From contig JAGKWS010000120.1 in NCBI GenBank assembly GCA_021151685.1, positions 1 through 11,337 of the forward strand: a DNA stretch of 11,337 nucleotides, in the 5' to 3' direction. The position numbers were made by a program, and so were the translations under genes. The notes under the pieces are model-generated. The model was not told the DNA's origin. It did no database searches and worked only from the letters and a program-made list of their open reading frames with translations. Below, in pieces: positions 1 through 6,925 of this stretch (the stretch's first letter is position 1; every line of letters starts with the position of its first letter). The stretch comes from Chitinophagaceae bacterium. GTDB lineage: Bacteria; Bacteroidota; Bacteroidia; Chitinophagales; Chitinophagaceae.

Positions 1-406
1 CTCTATCGTGAAGAACGTAGACATGAACTTTGGTAATGTGGCCGTATCGGCAACACTGGCAGGTACCGCAGTACTGGCCCCCGCTGGTACCCGTACTACG
101 GGCGGTGCAGGTGGTGTTACATTGCCAGCCACTACCGGTACTGTGTCTGCAGCCAGCTTCACCGTTAGCGGTCAGGCGGGTTACACATATGCCATCACAT
201 TGCCTACATCATGTGTTATAGCAGATGGTGCTTCACACACTATGACTGTTGACAACTTTACTTCTATGCCAGCTACAACCGGTTTGTTGAGCGCAGGCGG
301 TACAGAAACGTTGAACGTAGGTGCTACCCTGAACGTAGCTGCCGGTCAGGCAAGTGGTTTGTACACCAATGCTACAGGCGTACCGGTAACAGTAAACTAT
401 AACTAA
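1..406 (+). CDS. DUF4402 domain-containing protein, 5' truncated (left copy)
   Basis: The open frame runs in from the window edge (frame of base 2, first residues S-I-V-K-N-V-D-M-N-F-G) and stops at TAA 404-406, so the N-terminus and signal peptide are missing. The visible part is the classical DUF4402 pattern: a DMNFGNVAVSA opening, an alanine/glycine/threonine-rich beta-strand region, FTVSGQAGYTYAITLP in the middle, then VGATLNVAAGQASGLYTN and a terminal VTVNYN. Such proteins are small, exported, probably all-beta and abundant in Bacteroidota. Their biochemical role is not known; a surface or fibre-like role is only a guess. The GTG at position 8 is not a plausible start because the domain clearly begins upstream. 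A nearly identical protein is encoded on the opposite strand at the right edge. A strong hairpin terminator follows about 80 bases downstream. Confidence 0.93.
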   Translation, partial: SIVKNVDMNFGNVAVSATLAGTAVLAPAGTRTTGGAGGVTLPATTGTVSAASFTVSGQAGYTYAITLPTSCVIADGASHTMTVDNFTSMPATTGLLSAGGTETLNVGATLNVAAGQASGLYTNATGVPVTVNYN

Positions 407-484
407 TTCAAGATATTATAGCACAGGGTTGTTACTACCAACCTTGCCCGCTTCAAGATACATTGTAGTGAGCCGAAAGGCTAC

Positions 485-514
485 AAGAGTGCCCTGTCCA
501 GGGTACTCTTTTTT
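485..514 (+). terminator. Rho-independent terminator of left DUF4402 gene
   Basis: An 11-bp stem (485-495 with 500-510, one G-T pair) closes a four-base loop and runs straight into six T residues at 509-514. It sits about 80 bases after the DUF4402 stop codon and points the same way. Confidence 0.85.
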
Positions 515-757
515 GTTGATGATAGGAACCCAACCTATTGTACCATTTCAATATGATATTGGTGCAGCAACACAGGGGCCTTTGTGGCCTTAATGTCGGC
601 TATGAATCTTTGTGCCAAAAGACTTTTCATTGCCATATTTTGAAGTCAAATTGCTATTACAGTGCGAAGGCAGCAACTACTATTGTGCTGTAAGTACATG
701 CACCAGCCCTATATTGCCCAACTAAGGCAATTACAAGCCGCTGTGTAGTACCCCTGC
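515..757. other. Intergenic stretch without a recognised gene
   Basis: Together with 407-484 this forms a 351-base gap between the left DUF4402 gene and the convergent YD-repeat-like gene. I see no convincing coding frame. It holds a short palindrome around 549-561 (CAATAT-G-ATATTG) and a weak 6-bp hairpin at 713-731 that could end the minus-strand gene stopping at 758, but that hairpin has no T tract. Confidence 0.5.
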
Positions 758-1723
758 TTAGTGGTAATACGCTACATCTCTTTGGGTAATGTCCTTGCCT
801 TTCTGGTAACTGGTGATGCGTGTGTGCCAGTTGCCGTTCTTGTCTATGTCGGTATATCGGTATCGGGTTGTGTTGCAGCCCCGGCTACTATGCTGTGTGT
901 AGGTCTTTTTTTCGTAGTGTCCATTCAGCAGTATGTAGGTGTAGGTATCATGTGTCGCCTCGTTGTTTCTATAACTGTAATGGTCTGTCAGGTTGCCTTG
1001 CTCATTGTACTGTTTCACCTCGCGGTAGTGCGTCTTTTGGCCTTCCTTTTCCTCCTCGTGTACTTCTGTTACCCTATTGTGGCCATACATCCATGTAATG
1101 GTGGCGTAACTGCCATCGCTTGCGGCCGTATATTGGCGCACCTTGCGGTTTTGGGTGTCATATTCATTGGTAGTTCTTATAAACAAAGTACCTGTAGCAT
1201 TTTTCAGACAGTATATCACTTCTGTCTCATTGCCCCATTGGTCGTAGTTCTTTATTGTGGTAGGATATTTGTTCCTGTCACTAAAACTTTCTTCGCGCAC
1301 AAGATTGCCGGCGGCATATTGGTACACTGCCCGTGCATTGATATGCCCTTCAGAATTGTAGCTTCGGGAAGAAACAAGCCTTCCTTTACGATAATCGTAC
1401 ATTATCCGAATGGCAGAGTGGTCTTCCGTACCACCTACCGTTACTAACCCCCGATAGGTTTCCAATTGCAGCAAAGTATCATCATAGTAGGTGTACTCCA
1501 GTATCGTGGTATTTTCCTCCCCCTCTCGTTTGAAGTAGGTGAGCCTGCCAAACCTGTTGTACCTGCTTATGGTCAGTAGGTGGTTTTGTACCGTGTCGCC
1601 ATGGTCGTCTATACTGTAACCAGTAGTACGTATGCTTTTTACCGCCCCTGCAAGATGCGCCGATGAGGCTTGTGGCACAGGGGCAATGCTAAACGGAGTA
1701 AGCAGCAATAACAATGACAACAT
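758..1723 (-). CDS. Secreted YD-repeat-like protein of unknown function
   Basis: The 321-residue product starts with a very hydrophobic leucine stretch (residues 2-8) and a probable cleavage region near A19-A22, so it is likely exported. The start lacks the usual positive charge. No in-frame ATG, GTG or TTG lies between an upstream TAG and this ATG, so 1723 is the only good start. The mature part consists of degenerate YD/RHS-like units, each with a Tyr-Asp/Asn-x-x-Gly-Asn/Arg core: YNRFGR at 55-60, YNSEGH at 122-127, YDQWGN at 160-165, YDTQNR at 188-193, YNEQGN at 239-244 and DKNGNW at 294-299. Such repeats fold into beta-sheet shells in RHS and teneurin proteins; small free-standing versions are common hypothetical exported proteins in Bacteroidota. 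No toxin domain or RHS core is visible. It is the last of four minus-strand genes and is transcribed towards the DUF4402 gene. Confidence 0.75.
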   Translation of the reverse strand: MLSLLLLLTPFSIAPVPQASSAHLAGAVKSIRTTGYSIDDHGDTVQNHLLTISRYNRFGRLTYFKREGEENTTILEYTYYDDTLLQLETYRGLVTVGGTEDHSAIRIMYDYRKGRLVSSRSYNSEGHINARAVYQYAAGNLVREESFSDRNKYPTTIKNYDQWGNETEVIYCLKNATGTLFIRTTNEYDTQNRKVRQYTAASDGSYATITWMYGHNRVTEVHEEEKEGQKTHYREVKQYNEQGNLTDHYSYRNNEATHDTYTYILLNGHYEKKTYTQHSSRGCNTTRYRYTDIDKNGNWHTRITSYQKGKDITQRDVAYYH

Positions 1724-1759
1724 ACCAAATGGTTTTCTGCAATATAATTCAAGTATAGC

Positions 1760-1791
1760 AAAACGTATGTTGCACTATGTATTTGCTGCAA
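1760..1791 (-). promoter_or_regulatory. Candidate promoter of the YD-repeat-like gene
   Basis: On the minus strand a TACGTTTT box (1767-1760, seven of eight matches to TAnnTTTG) lies 21 bases downstream of a TTG (1791-1789) that could serve as the -33 element. The predicted transcript start would be about 30 bases before the ATG. This is consensus matching only. Confidence 0.35.
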
Positions 1792-1819
1792 CTGGCTGTA
1801 ATGGCCCATGAGTTGCCGC

Positions 1820-2398
1820 CTATCCAAATTGTGGCGGTGTGCGTTGCTGGCTGGCCAGTAGTACTATTTCTTGTATGCGGCGGTTGCGGGTGGCTGCTGT
1901 TTTGGCAAACAATAGCCATTGCAGCATAGACTTACGGCGGCTGCGGCTTTGAGCAGCAAAAAAATCGGTAGTGCCGGGCACAGCCAGCAGGGCCGCTTGC
2001 AGGTCGGGGGGAATTTCAAGTGTTTCGGCTGCGTCCATCATAGACCAGGTTCCGTTTTGCCGGGCTATGTCTATACAGGCCATACCCGCAGGCATCATCT
2101 TGCCATTGGCTATTAGTACATCTACCTTGTCTTTATTAATCTTAGACCACATGCTTTGGGGCTTGCGCCTGCTGAAGTACTGTATGGACCGGTTCTCATC
2201 CAGCTTTTTCTTCACGCTGTCTATCCAGCCAAAACAAAGGGCCTCGTCTACCGCATCGCTCCACGTAAGTGTAGGCATACCTGTTTGTTTCTTGTAGAAG
2301 ATTACCCAAACTGCTGTTTTTGCGGCATGGTGTACCTCCAGCCACGCACGCCATTCCTGTGCCGATTGCGGATAGAATATTTCTGGTTCGTTTGTCAT
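1820..2398 (-). CDS. YdeI/OmpD-associated (OmdA) family protein
   Basis: The 192-residue protein carries the hallmark sequence of the YdeI/OmdA family, sometimes annotated as bacteriocin-protection protein: WVIFYKKQTG at 31-40, then DEALCFGWIDSVKKKLDE at 51-68, YFSRRKPQSMWSKINK at 74-89, and a GKMMPAG turn at 99-105. The C-terminal part contains LEIPPDL (127-133), followed by a basic helical segment (RSRRKSMLQW, 152-161) and a tail rich in Arg and Gln. No signal peptide or membrane segment is visible, so it should be cytoplasmic. The name comes from studies linking family members to stress or peptide resistance; the molecular activity is unresolved and I would not assign one here. It follows ridA on the same strand after a 104-base gap with a terminator, so it probably has its own promoter; a TACCTTTA box at 2419-2412 is a weak candidate. 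Confidence 0.88.
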   Translation of the reverse strand: MTNEPEIFYPQSAQEWRAWLEVHHAAKTAVWVIFYKKQTGMPTLTWSDAVDEALCFGWIDSVKKKLDENRSIQYFSRRKPQSMWSKINKDKVDVLIANGKMMPAGMACIDIARQNGTWSMMDAAETLEIPPDLQAALLAVPGTTDFFAAQSRSRRKSMLQWLLFAKTAATRNRRIQEIVLLASQQRTPPQFG

Positions 2399-2431
2399 TC
2401 GTTCTGGTTGTTAAAGGTATATATTGGTTGC

Positions 2432-2471
2432 AAAAAGTTGGCACTACAATGCAATGCATCATAGTGCCAAC
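2432..2471 (-). terminator. Rho-independent terminator after the RidA-family gene
   Basis: Read on the minus strand, a perfect 10-bp stem (2471-2462 with 2446-2437) closes a 15-base loop and is followed by TTTTT (2436-2432). It begins 31 bases after the stop codon of the RidA-family gene. The loop itself contains the near-palindrome ATGCAATGCAT (2449-2459, plus-strand reading). Confidence 0.75.
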
Positions 2472-2502
2472 CATTGGAGCCTCTCTACCGTGGCGCGTAC
2501 CG

Positions 2503-2895
2503 CTACTTCACTACAGTGGCCTCTACTTCAAAGGTGAGACTGGCAAATAACCCCTTTACCTCCAGCAGGGTTGTTGCCTGCTTTATGCCATGGCGATGCA
2601 GAAAGGGCACATACACATCCATACAGGTAGCAAACATCTCCTGTACCGATGTGGTATACACATTCAGCCGTACAATGTTGCTGCATTCGTAACCCGCCTC
2701 GGTGATGAGTGTTTCCAGATTCTGAAATGTTTGCATCATTTGTGTGCGCATGTCTGCTGCCATGGGCACGCCATTAGCGTCTACGGCTGCCTGCCCCGAG
2801 CAGTAGAGGGTTCCTCGTACATTGGTTACAGATACTGCCTGTACCGAATTGGTTAACGGGCCCCAAGCCCATGGATCTACCAGTGTTTTTTCCAT
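2503..2895 (-). CDS. RidA (YjgF/YER057c/UK114) family protein, non-canonical
   Basis: The start is placed at the internal ATG (2893-2895), giving 130 residues (MEKTLVDPWAWG...), because this matches the family length of about 130. The upstream extension to 3015 looks non-coding and contains a probable promoter. Family signatures are LYCSGQAAVDANG at 30-42, the helix MMQTFQNLETLITEAGY at 53-69, VRLNVYTTSV at 75-84, and the C-terminal FEVEATVVK. Canonical RidA hydrolyses reactive enamine/imine intermediates of amino-acid metabolism as a trimer, using an arginine in the P-A-R-S segment. Here the equivalent segment is QATTLLEV (106-113), and by alignment that arginine becomes Thr108. So this is one of the Rid subgroups without the catalytic arginine, and imine deaminase activity should not be assumed. 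It lies between the WYL regulator gene and the YdeI-family gene on the same strand. Confidence 0.88.
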   Translation of the reverse strand: MEKTLVDPWAWGPLTNSVQAVSVTNVRGTLYCSGQAAVDANGVPMAADMRTQMMQTFQNLETLITEAGYECSNIVRLNVYTTSVQEMFATCMDVYVPFLHRHGIKQATTLLEVKGLFASLTFEVEATVVK

Positions 2896-2924
2896 TGTTC
2901 TTTTTTTTGTGTTGAATAATGGGG

Positions 2925-2932
2925 CAAACCTA
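2925..2932 (-). promoter_or_regulatory. -7 promoter element upstream of the RidA-family gene
   Basis: TAGGTTTG on the minus strand is an exact match to TAnnTTTG. It would start transcription near 2921, about 26 bases before the ATG at 2895, which supports the shorter start. No good -33 TTTG was found at the usual distance. Confidence 0.45.
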
Positions 2933-3018
2933 TACCTGGTGTGCGACAGCCCTGTGTCAGGGGTTATGGCATGCAGCAAAATATATAGCACATCAAGGCA
3001 AGACGAGACGTGCAAGCA

Positions 3019-3711
3019 TCAGGGGTGCTTGTCGAAAAACTGCTGCAACGTCATGTTGTGGGCTTCAAACTTTTCTGCCAATACTTGCACTTTCAGTATT
3101 CTATCTACCCTGAAGTAACGGAACTCATTGCGGCGGTGGCACCAGGCTATCAGCAGCCAGTTATTGGTGGTACTTACTACCGCAAAAGGTTCTATAAGCC
3201 TTTGGGTGGTTTCGTTTTGTGCGTTTACATAGTCTATCCGGGTAAGATAATAATTGGTAAGAGCCTTTTGCAGCAGCGATAGTATGTTGCTGGTACGTAG
3301 TCTGGTTTCGTTTTCGGTATAGGTGGTTCTTTCGGTAAGCAGATGGGCTTTTTCCTTCTCGGGGTAGCGCAGTACAGCCTTTATCTTGTCGGTAGCGGCC
3401 AAATAGTGTTCTACCAGCGATGCATCGCTGTTGCGCAGCACCAACTGCCCGGCCACTATCAGGGCATTGGCCTGCTCTTCGGTAAACATAACAGGGGGCA
3501 GGCGGTAGCCCTCCATCAGGTAGTAGCCCTTCCCCTCCTCGGTAAGTATGGGTACGCCGGCTTGCTCCAGCGTGCGTATGTCGCGGTATATAGTACGTAC
3601 ACTAATGCCAAACCGCGCTGCCAACGCAGTGGCCGTAACCATACGCCCCGCCTGTAGCTGCACCAGTATGGCCGTGAGCCGGGCAATGCGTTTTATGTCG
3701 GTATCTGCCAT
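3019..3711 (-). CDS. HTH plus WYL-domain transcriptional regulator (YafY-type)
   Basis: The 230-residue protein has an N-terminal winged helix-turn-helix of the HTH_11/DeoR type (about residues 8-62; recognition segment AARFGISVRTIYRDIRTLEQ at 31-50, then AGVPILTEEGKGYYL). A linker helix region follows, then a WYL domain at about 138-215, with IEPFAVVSTTNNWLLIAWC around 173-191 and FRYFRVDRI at 197-205. WYL domains bind ligands, often nucleic acids or nucleotides, and act as regulatory sensors. The protein is therefore a cytoplasmic, probably ligand-responsive DNA-binding regulator. It starts 90 bases from the divergent SpmAB-like gene and is followed by the RidA-family gene 123 bases downstream; either could be a target, but this is inference from position. 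An exact -7 box lies only four bases before the ATG, so the transcript may be leaderless. Confidence 0.92.
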   Translation of the reverse strand: MADTDIKRIARLTAILVQLQAGRMVTATALAARFGISVRTIYRDIRTLEQAGVPILTEEGKGYYLMEGYRLPPVMFTEEQANALIVAGQLVLRNSDASLVEHYLAATDKIKAVLRYPEKEKAHLLTERTTYTENETRLRTSNILSLLQKALTNYYLTRIDYVNAQNETTQRLIEPFAVVSTTNNWLLIAWCHRRNEFRYFRVDRILKVQVLAEKFEAHNMTLQQFFDKHP

Positions 3712-3715
3712 AGGC

Positions 3716-3723
3716 CAAAGATA
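3716..3723 (-). promoter_or_regulatory. -7 promoter element abutting the WYL regulator start
   Basis: TATCTTTG on the minus strand matches TAnnTTTG exactly and ends four bases before the ATG (3711-3709). With normal geometry transcription would begin at or next to the start codon. No clear -33 element is seen about 20 bases upstream. The near-palindrome ATGCAATGCAT at 3726-3736 lies just behind it and could be a protein-binding site. Confidence 0.45.
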
Positions 3724-3801
3724 GTATGCAATGCATGTGTGTGTGGTGCATGCGGTGCAGGTGCCTGTTTTCTGTTACCTTAGTGGCTACAAATACACAC
3801 A

Positions 3802-5241
3802 ATGGTACTGAGCAGGTTTTGGATGACGATTGTCATTATATCGGCAGTATATGTACTGGGTGCGCTGGCTCTGGGGCGTAGCTGGTCTATAGACTATGTG
3901 GTGAATGGCAAAAAAGACGATGCCATTACCCTACGCGAGGTATACCTGCATCAGGTAGCCCCCGCCATAGCCGATAGCCTGCAACAAAGCACTACCCACA
4001 AGTACGTGGCACATGGGGCTACAGCCGCTACCGATACTACCTATACGCTGGACCACAACATAGTGAAGATAACCTGTGGCAAGCAGGCTGCCGATGGCAT
4101 TTTGCCCACCTGCCGCAGTGCCATATTCGATCTGTTGCTGCCCCTCATCGCCTATCTGTCGTTCTTCTGTGGCATATTGCAACTACTCATAGACTCGGGC
4201 GCATCGGGCAAACTGGCCAAATTATTGAGTCCGGTATTTGTGCGCGTGTTTCCCGAGGTGCCGGCCAACCATCCGGCTATATCGTACATGACACTGAATT
4301 TTGCTGCCAATTTCCTTGGGCTCGATTCGGCTGCAACCCCCTTTGGGCTAAAAGCCATGGAAAGCCTACAAGAGATAAACCCCGAAAAAGAGAAGGCCAG
4401 CAATGCACAAATCATGTTCCTGTGCCTGCATGCCGCCGGGCTTACGCTCATACCCACCTCTATTATAGGCTACCGCGCCGCCCAAAATGCACAAAACCCT
4501 GCCGATGTGATGCTGCCCTGCATCATTACCTCGTTTGCAGGTACGCTGGCGGCCCTTATTATAGTGGGTATACGGCAGCGCATCAACTTCAAAAGTGGGG
4601 TGCTGCTGCTGGCCATAGGGGCTATTGCCGGCTTGCTGGCCGGGCTCATGTGGTATATACTGCGGTTGGGCCCGCTGGAGAAAAACCACTTTACGGCCAA
4701 TGTGTCTAACATCATACTACTCAGCATCATACTATCGATAGTGGTATATGCATTCTGGCAAGAGAAGGCGTTTACGGCACAGGGCAAGAATGTCTTTTCA
4801 TCGTTTGTAGATGGGGTATCGTCGGGTCTGCAAACGGGTACTACCATTTTCCCCTACATATTGGGTATGCTGGTAGCTATATCGCTGTTTCGCAACAGTG
4901 GGGTATTCACGCTCATATCAGACGGGCTGGCACAGGTGTTTCTGATGATGCATGTAGACAAGGGTATTGTAGATGCCCTGCCGGTAGCCATACTACGCCC
5001 ATTCAGCAGCAGTGGCAGCCGTGGTTTTATGATAGATGCCATGCAAACCTATGGGGTAGACTCGCTTACAGGGCGGTTGGCCAGTGTGTTTCAGTGCTCT
5101 GCCGAAACTACCTTCTATGTAATAGCCGTGTACTTTGGCAGTGTAAAGGTGAAGAACACCCGCTACACCCTGTCGTCTATGCTGTTGGTAGACCTTATAT
5201 GTGTGGTGGTAGCCATAGTGGTGTGCAGCCTGTTTTTTTAG
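3802..5241 (+). CDS. Nucleoside recognition (Gate) domain membrane protein, SpmA-SpmB fusion type
   Basis: The 479-residue protein contains two Gate-type halves. Residues 8-25 form a membrane anchor, followed by an extramembrane loop of about 80 residues (28-108). The SpmA-like half runs from about 110 to 260, with NFAANFLGLDSAATPFGL at 166-183 and helices near 111-130, 205-224 and 238-258. Helices at 266-288 and 303-318 follow. The SpmB-like half (about 333-479) has GLQTGTTIFPYILGMLVAI at 342-360, RPFSSSGSRG at 399-408 and SAETTFYVIAVYFGSVKV at 433-450. In Bacillus the separate SpmA and SpmB proteins affect spore core dehydration. In non-sporulating Bacteroidota the fused version is common and its substrate is unknown; the domain name implies nucleoside transport but does not prove it. 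It is divergent from the WYL regulator gene and convergent with the lipoprotein gene. Confidence 0.9.
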   Translation: MVLSRFWMTIVIISAVYVLGALALGRSWSIDYVVNGKKDDAITLREVYLHQVAPAIADSLQQSTTHKYVAHGATAATDTTYTLDHNIVKITCGKQAADGILPTCRSAIFDLLLPLIAYLSFFCGILQLLIDSGASGKLAKLLSPVFVRVFPEVPANHPAISYMTLNFAANFLGLDSAATPFGLKAMESLQEINPEKEKASNAQIMFLCLHAAGLTLIPTSIIGYRAAQNAQNPADVMLPCIITSFAGTLAALIIVGIRQRINFKSGVLLLAIGAIAGLLAGLMWYILRLGPLEKNHFTANVSNIILLSIILSIVVYAFWQEKAFTAQGKNVFSSFVDGVSSGLQTGTTIFPYILGMLVAISLFRNSGVFTLISDGLAQVFLMMHVDKGIVDALPVAILRPFSSSGSRGFMIDAMQTYGVDSLTGRLASVFQCSAETTFYVIAVYFGSVKVKNTRYTLSSMLLVDLICVVVAIVVCSLFF

Positions 5242-5277
5242 GTGCAGCCGGGCCAATTACACGATACACCCACATGC

Positions 5278-5314
5278 AAAAAATGCACACAATGCCAAGG
5301 CTATTGTGTGCATT
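5278..5314 (-). terminator. Terminator between convergent SpmAB-like and lipoprotein genes
   Basis: A perfect 12-bp stem (5282-5293 with 5303-5314) closes a nine-base loop. On the minus strand it is followed by a run of T (A6 at 5278-5283 on the plus strand, partly inside the stem), so it terminates the lipoprotein gene that stops at 5337. It may also slow plus-strand transcripts leaving the SpmAB-like gene, though no T run follows on that side. Confidence 0.75.
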
Positions 5315-5336
5315 AAATATGGAGAGGCAGTAGCTA

Positions 5337-5849
5337 CTACCAGTACTCTACAATAATATCGGGCACGTTGATGGGTGTTGCCGAATACGGATTGCCATAA
5401 CGCGTTACCGTAGAATCGGCAGTAGGGAAAGCCCCTGCGCCCGACGCCTTGATGATGTAGCTGGTGCCATTGCTGCAATTGTGCGTTTTAGAGGTCAGGT
5501 TTTCGTGGCTTATTTTAGAAATATAATACTTACGGTTGCTGGGCAACAGCGTTATTTCCCAGTCGTAGTCGTAGGTTTTGGCACCATCGTATGGTATGTC
5601 TACCGATTTGTCGGAAGTGCCATTTTTGCGCAAAGCGATGGGCAGAAAAATTTCGGACAGTTGCGAAAAGCCAGATCCCTTGTTGAACATGCGCACCAAT
5701 GCCGAACTGTCTTTTACAGGCATAGAAGACAAAGAACTTACAAATATTACTTTTCTGATATAAGGGCTATCGCAGTGAATAGTTCTCTTGCACGAATATA
5801 AACCCGACATTAACCCAAACATCAGCAAAAAGCTGGCGGCATTTCTCAT
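5337..5849 (-). CDS. Small lipoprotein of unknown function
   Basis: The 170-residue protein starts with a lipoprotein signal (MRNAASFLLMFGLMSG, lipobox LYSC, modified cysteine at residue 20), so it should be lipid-anchored in the cell envelope. Residue 2 after the cysteine is Arg rather than Asp, with K-R directly after the cysteine. The mature part has a conserved-looking middle (YDYDWEITLLPSNRKYYISK, about 93-112) and a proline-rich end (ATPINVPDIIVEYW). I do not recognise a domain. The gene stands alone, convergent with the SpmAB-like gene, with a matching -7 promoter box upstream and a hairpin terminator downstream, so it looks like a complete monocistronic unit. Confidence 0.8.
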   Translation of the reverse strand: MRNAASFLLMFGLMSGLYSCKRTIHCDSPYIRKVIFVSSLSSMPVKDSSALVRMFNKGSGFSQLSEIFLPIALRKNGTSDKSVDIPYDGAKTYDYDWEITLLPSNRKYYISKISHENLTSKTHNCSNGTSYIIKASGAGAFPTADSTVTRYGNPYSATPINVPDIIVEYW

Positions 5850-5869
5850 GAGTACTTACTGTTTTGAAA

Positions 5870-5900
5870 CAAAGATACAATATAAGGTGAATTTTGCAGA
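5870..5900 (-). promoter_or_regulatory. Promoter of the lipoprotein gene
   Basis: TATCTTTG (5877-5870, minus strand) is an exact TAnnTTTG match. A TCTG (5900-5897), one mismatch from TTTG, lies 19 bases upstream as a possible -33 element. The expected transcript start near 5866 gives a leader of about 17 bases. Confidence 0.5.
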
Positions 5901-5973
5901 TACACAAAAAGTGGGTCATTGCTTTATGTAATTCGTTTTTAGAATTTAATGACCTTTTCCCTGTATTGGTCAT

Positions 5974-6925
5974 TTATACTGGCCCATTGACGTTTTGGGA
6001 TTTGAATACTTTCAATGTTTGTTATTTCTATAGAGTTGTATTATAGCTAATTTGTTGCACATTAGAACTATTAATGTAGTCTCTTCATGTTTAGTTGTTT
6101 GTCTGCATCGAAAATGACATTTAGGCAATTGCTGTTATGGTTGGTGGCTATATCGCAACAGATAAATAACCCACTATGGCTGTCAACAGGGCATGCCAAT
6201 AGTGCATCTGGCCATACACGGCAACCTTGCCGAAACACTGTAGACAGGCCCCGACGAGGAAGTATATTTCTTGTTGAATCGGCAGTAGCTTCCCATTGTT
6301 GCGGCAAAGGGTATAGTAGATAGAAATAGGATATATTTTGGGGAGTATGTCAATATGCTGCCTCAGTAGGTGAATGTGTATGTTGCTTATTGGCTCCATA
6401 GCCCATATGCTCACCGTATCATTTGCGAGATTGGTGGTAGAGACAAAAGGGAGAGCGGTTTTGCCCACAGCCAGTATGTGGTAGCTATTGGTGCGGCAAT
6501 GCCCCATTTGAGCTGTGTGCATTTTTTATGATTTTATGGGTTGTTGATTGTCCAATGTGACTGATTGTCAATAGATTGTATTGTTATTTGCATGCCCTGC
6601 GATGCCGTCAATGGGGCAGAATGGGGTATGAGGAGTGGGGCGTAGCGGTGGTTTGTACATAGGGTGGCTGGATGGTTATATGATAAAGATGCTGCACCTG
6701 TGCCTGCCTGCCAAGTACTACCTGCATGGCCCACAGGTAGTATGATAGCCACTTTGGTGCATATGATGTAACTGCAAATGCCCGCTGGGTGTGGTTTTTT
6801 TGGGGGGGAAGGGTGTAAAGAAAATGAAACCATTGCTTTCGCAAGAAGAAAACGCTGTACCAACTGGCTGGAGATGGAGGCACCGCAATCCTTTATTTGT
6901 AATTATTTTCTACTTTGCCAGCCAT
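5974..6925. other. Gene-poor stretch with at most a degraded reading frame
   Basis: No intact gene is convincing here. On the minus strand a 124-codon frame (6522-6148) reads plausibly at its beginning (HILAVGKTALPFVSTTNLA, then HIDILPKIYPISIYYTL). Another minus frame (6307-6071) reads plausibly at its end (CDIATNHNSNCLNVIFDAD). The two are one base out of phase, so they could be the two halves of a decayed gene, but I recognise no family and this may be chance. Plus-strand frames and the minus frame at 6534-6863 have non-coding-like composition. A 9-bp hairpin (6716-6724 with 6734-6742) and a T7G7 tract (6795-6808) are present. Confidence 0.4.
6716..6742. other. 9-bp inverted repeat in gene-poor DNA
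   Basis: TACTACCTG (6716-6724) and its exact complement (6734-6742) flank a nine-base spacer. No T run follows on either strand, so it is not a normal terminator. It may be an RNA hairpin or a remnant of decayed sequence. Confidence 0.35.

Noticed and set aside
8..406. GTG at position 8 as the start of the left DUF4402 gene
   Set aside because: The frame is open to the window edge and the domain and signal peptide must begin upstream, so this is a truncated gene.
761..1447. 228-codon open frame on the plus strand opposite the YD-repeat-like gene
   Set aside because: It is the shadow of the minus-strand gene, with odd composition rich in Val, Cys and Tyr and no recognisable domain.
758..1723. 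RHS toxin or polymorphic toxin
   Set aside because: There is no RHS core, no long repeat array and no C-terminal toxin domain; the protein is short and ends within a repeat-like unit.
2896..3015. 40-residue N-terminal extension of the RidA-family protein
   Set aside because: The family starts at the internal ATG (2895), and the extension contains a -7 promoter box and non-coding-like residues.
1820..3711. A single WYL-ridA-ydeI operon
   Set aside because: Gaps of 104-123 bases, a separate -7 box before ridA and a strong terminator after it make separate transcripts more likely.
6087..6323. 78-codon plus-strand frame with a hydrophobic start
   Set aside because: The region after the first 25 codons is rich in Arg, Ser, Cys and His without structure, and no promoter or homologous motif is seen.
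6534..6863. 109-codon minus-strand frame
   Set aside because: Its composition (many Pro, His, Thr) and lack of any domain suggest a chance open frame.
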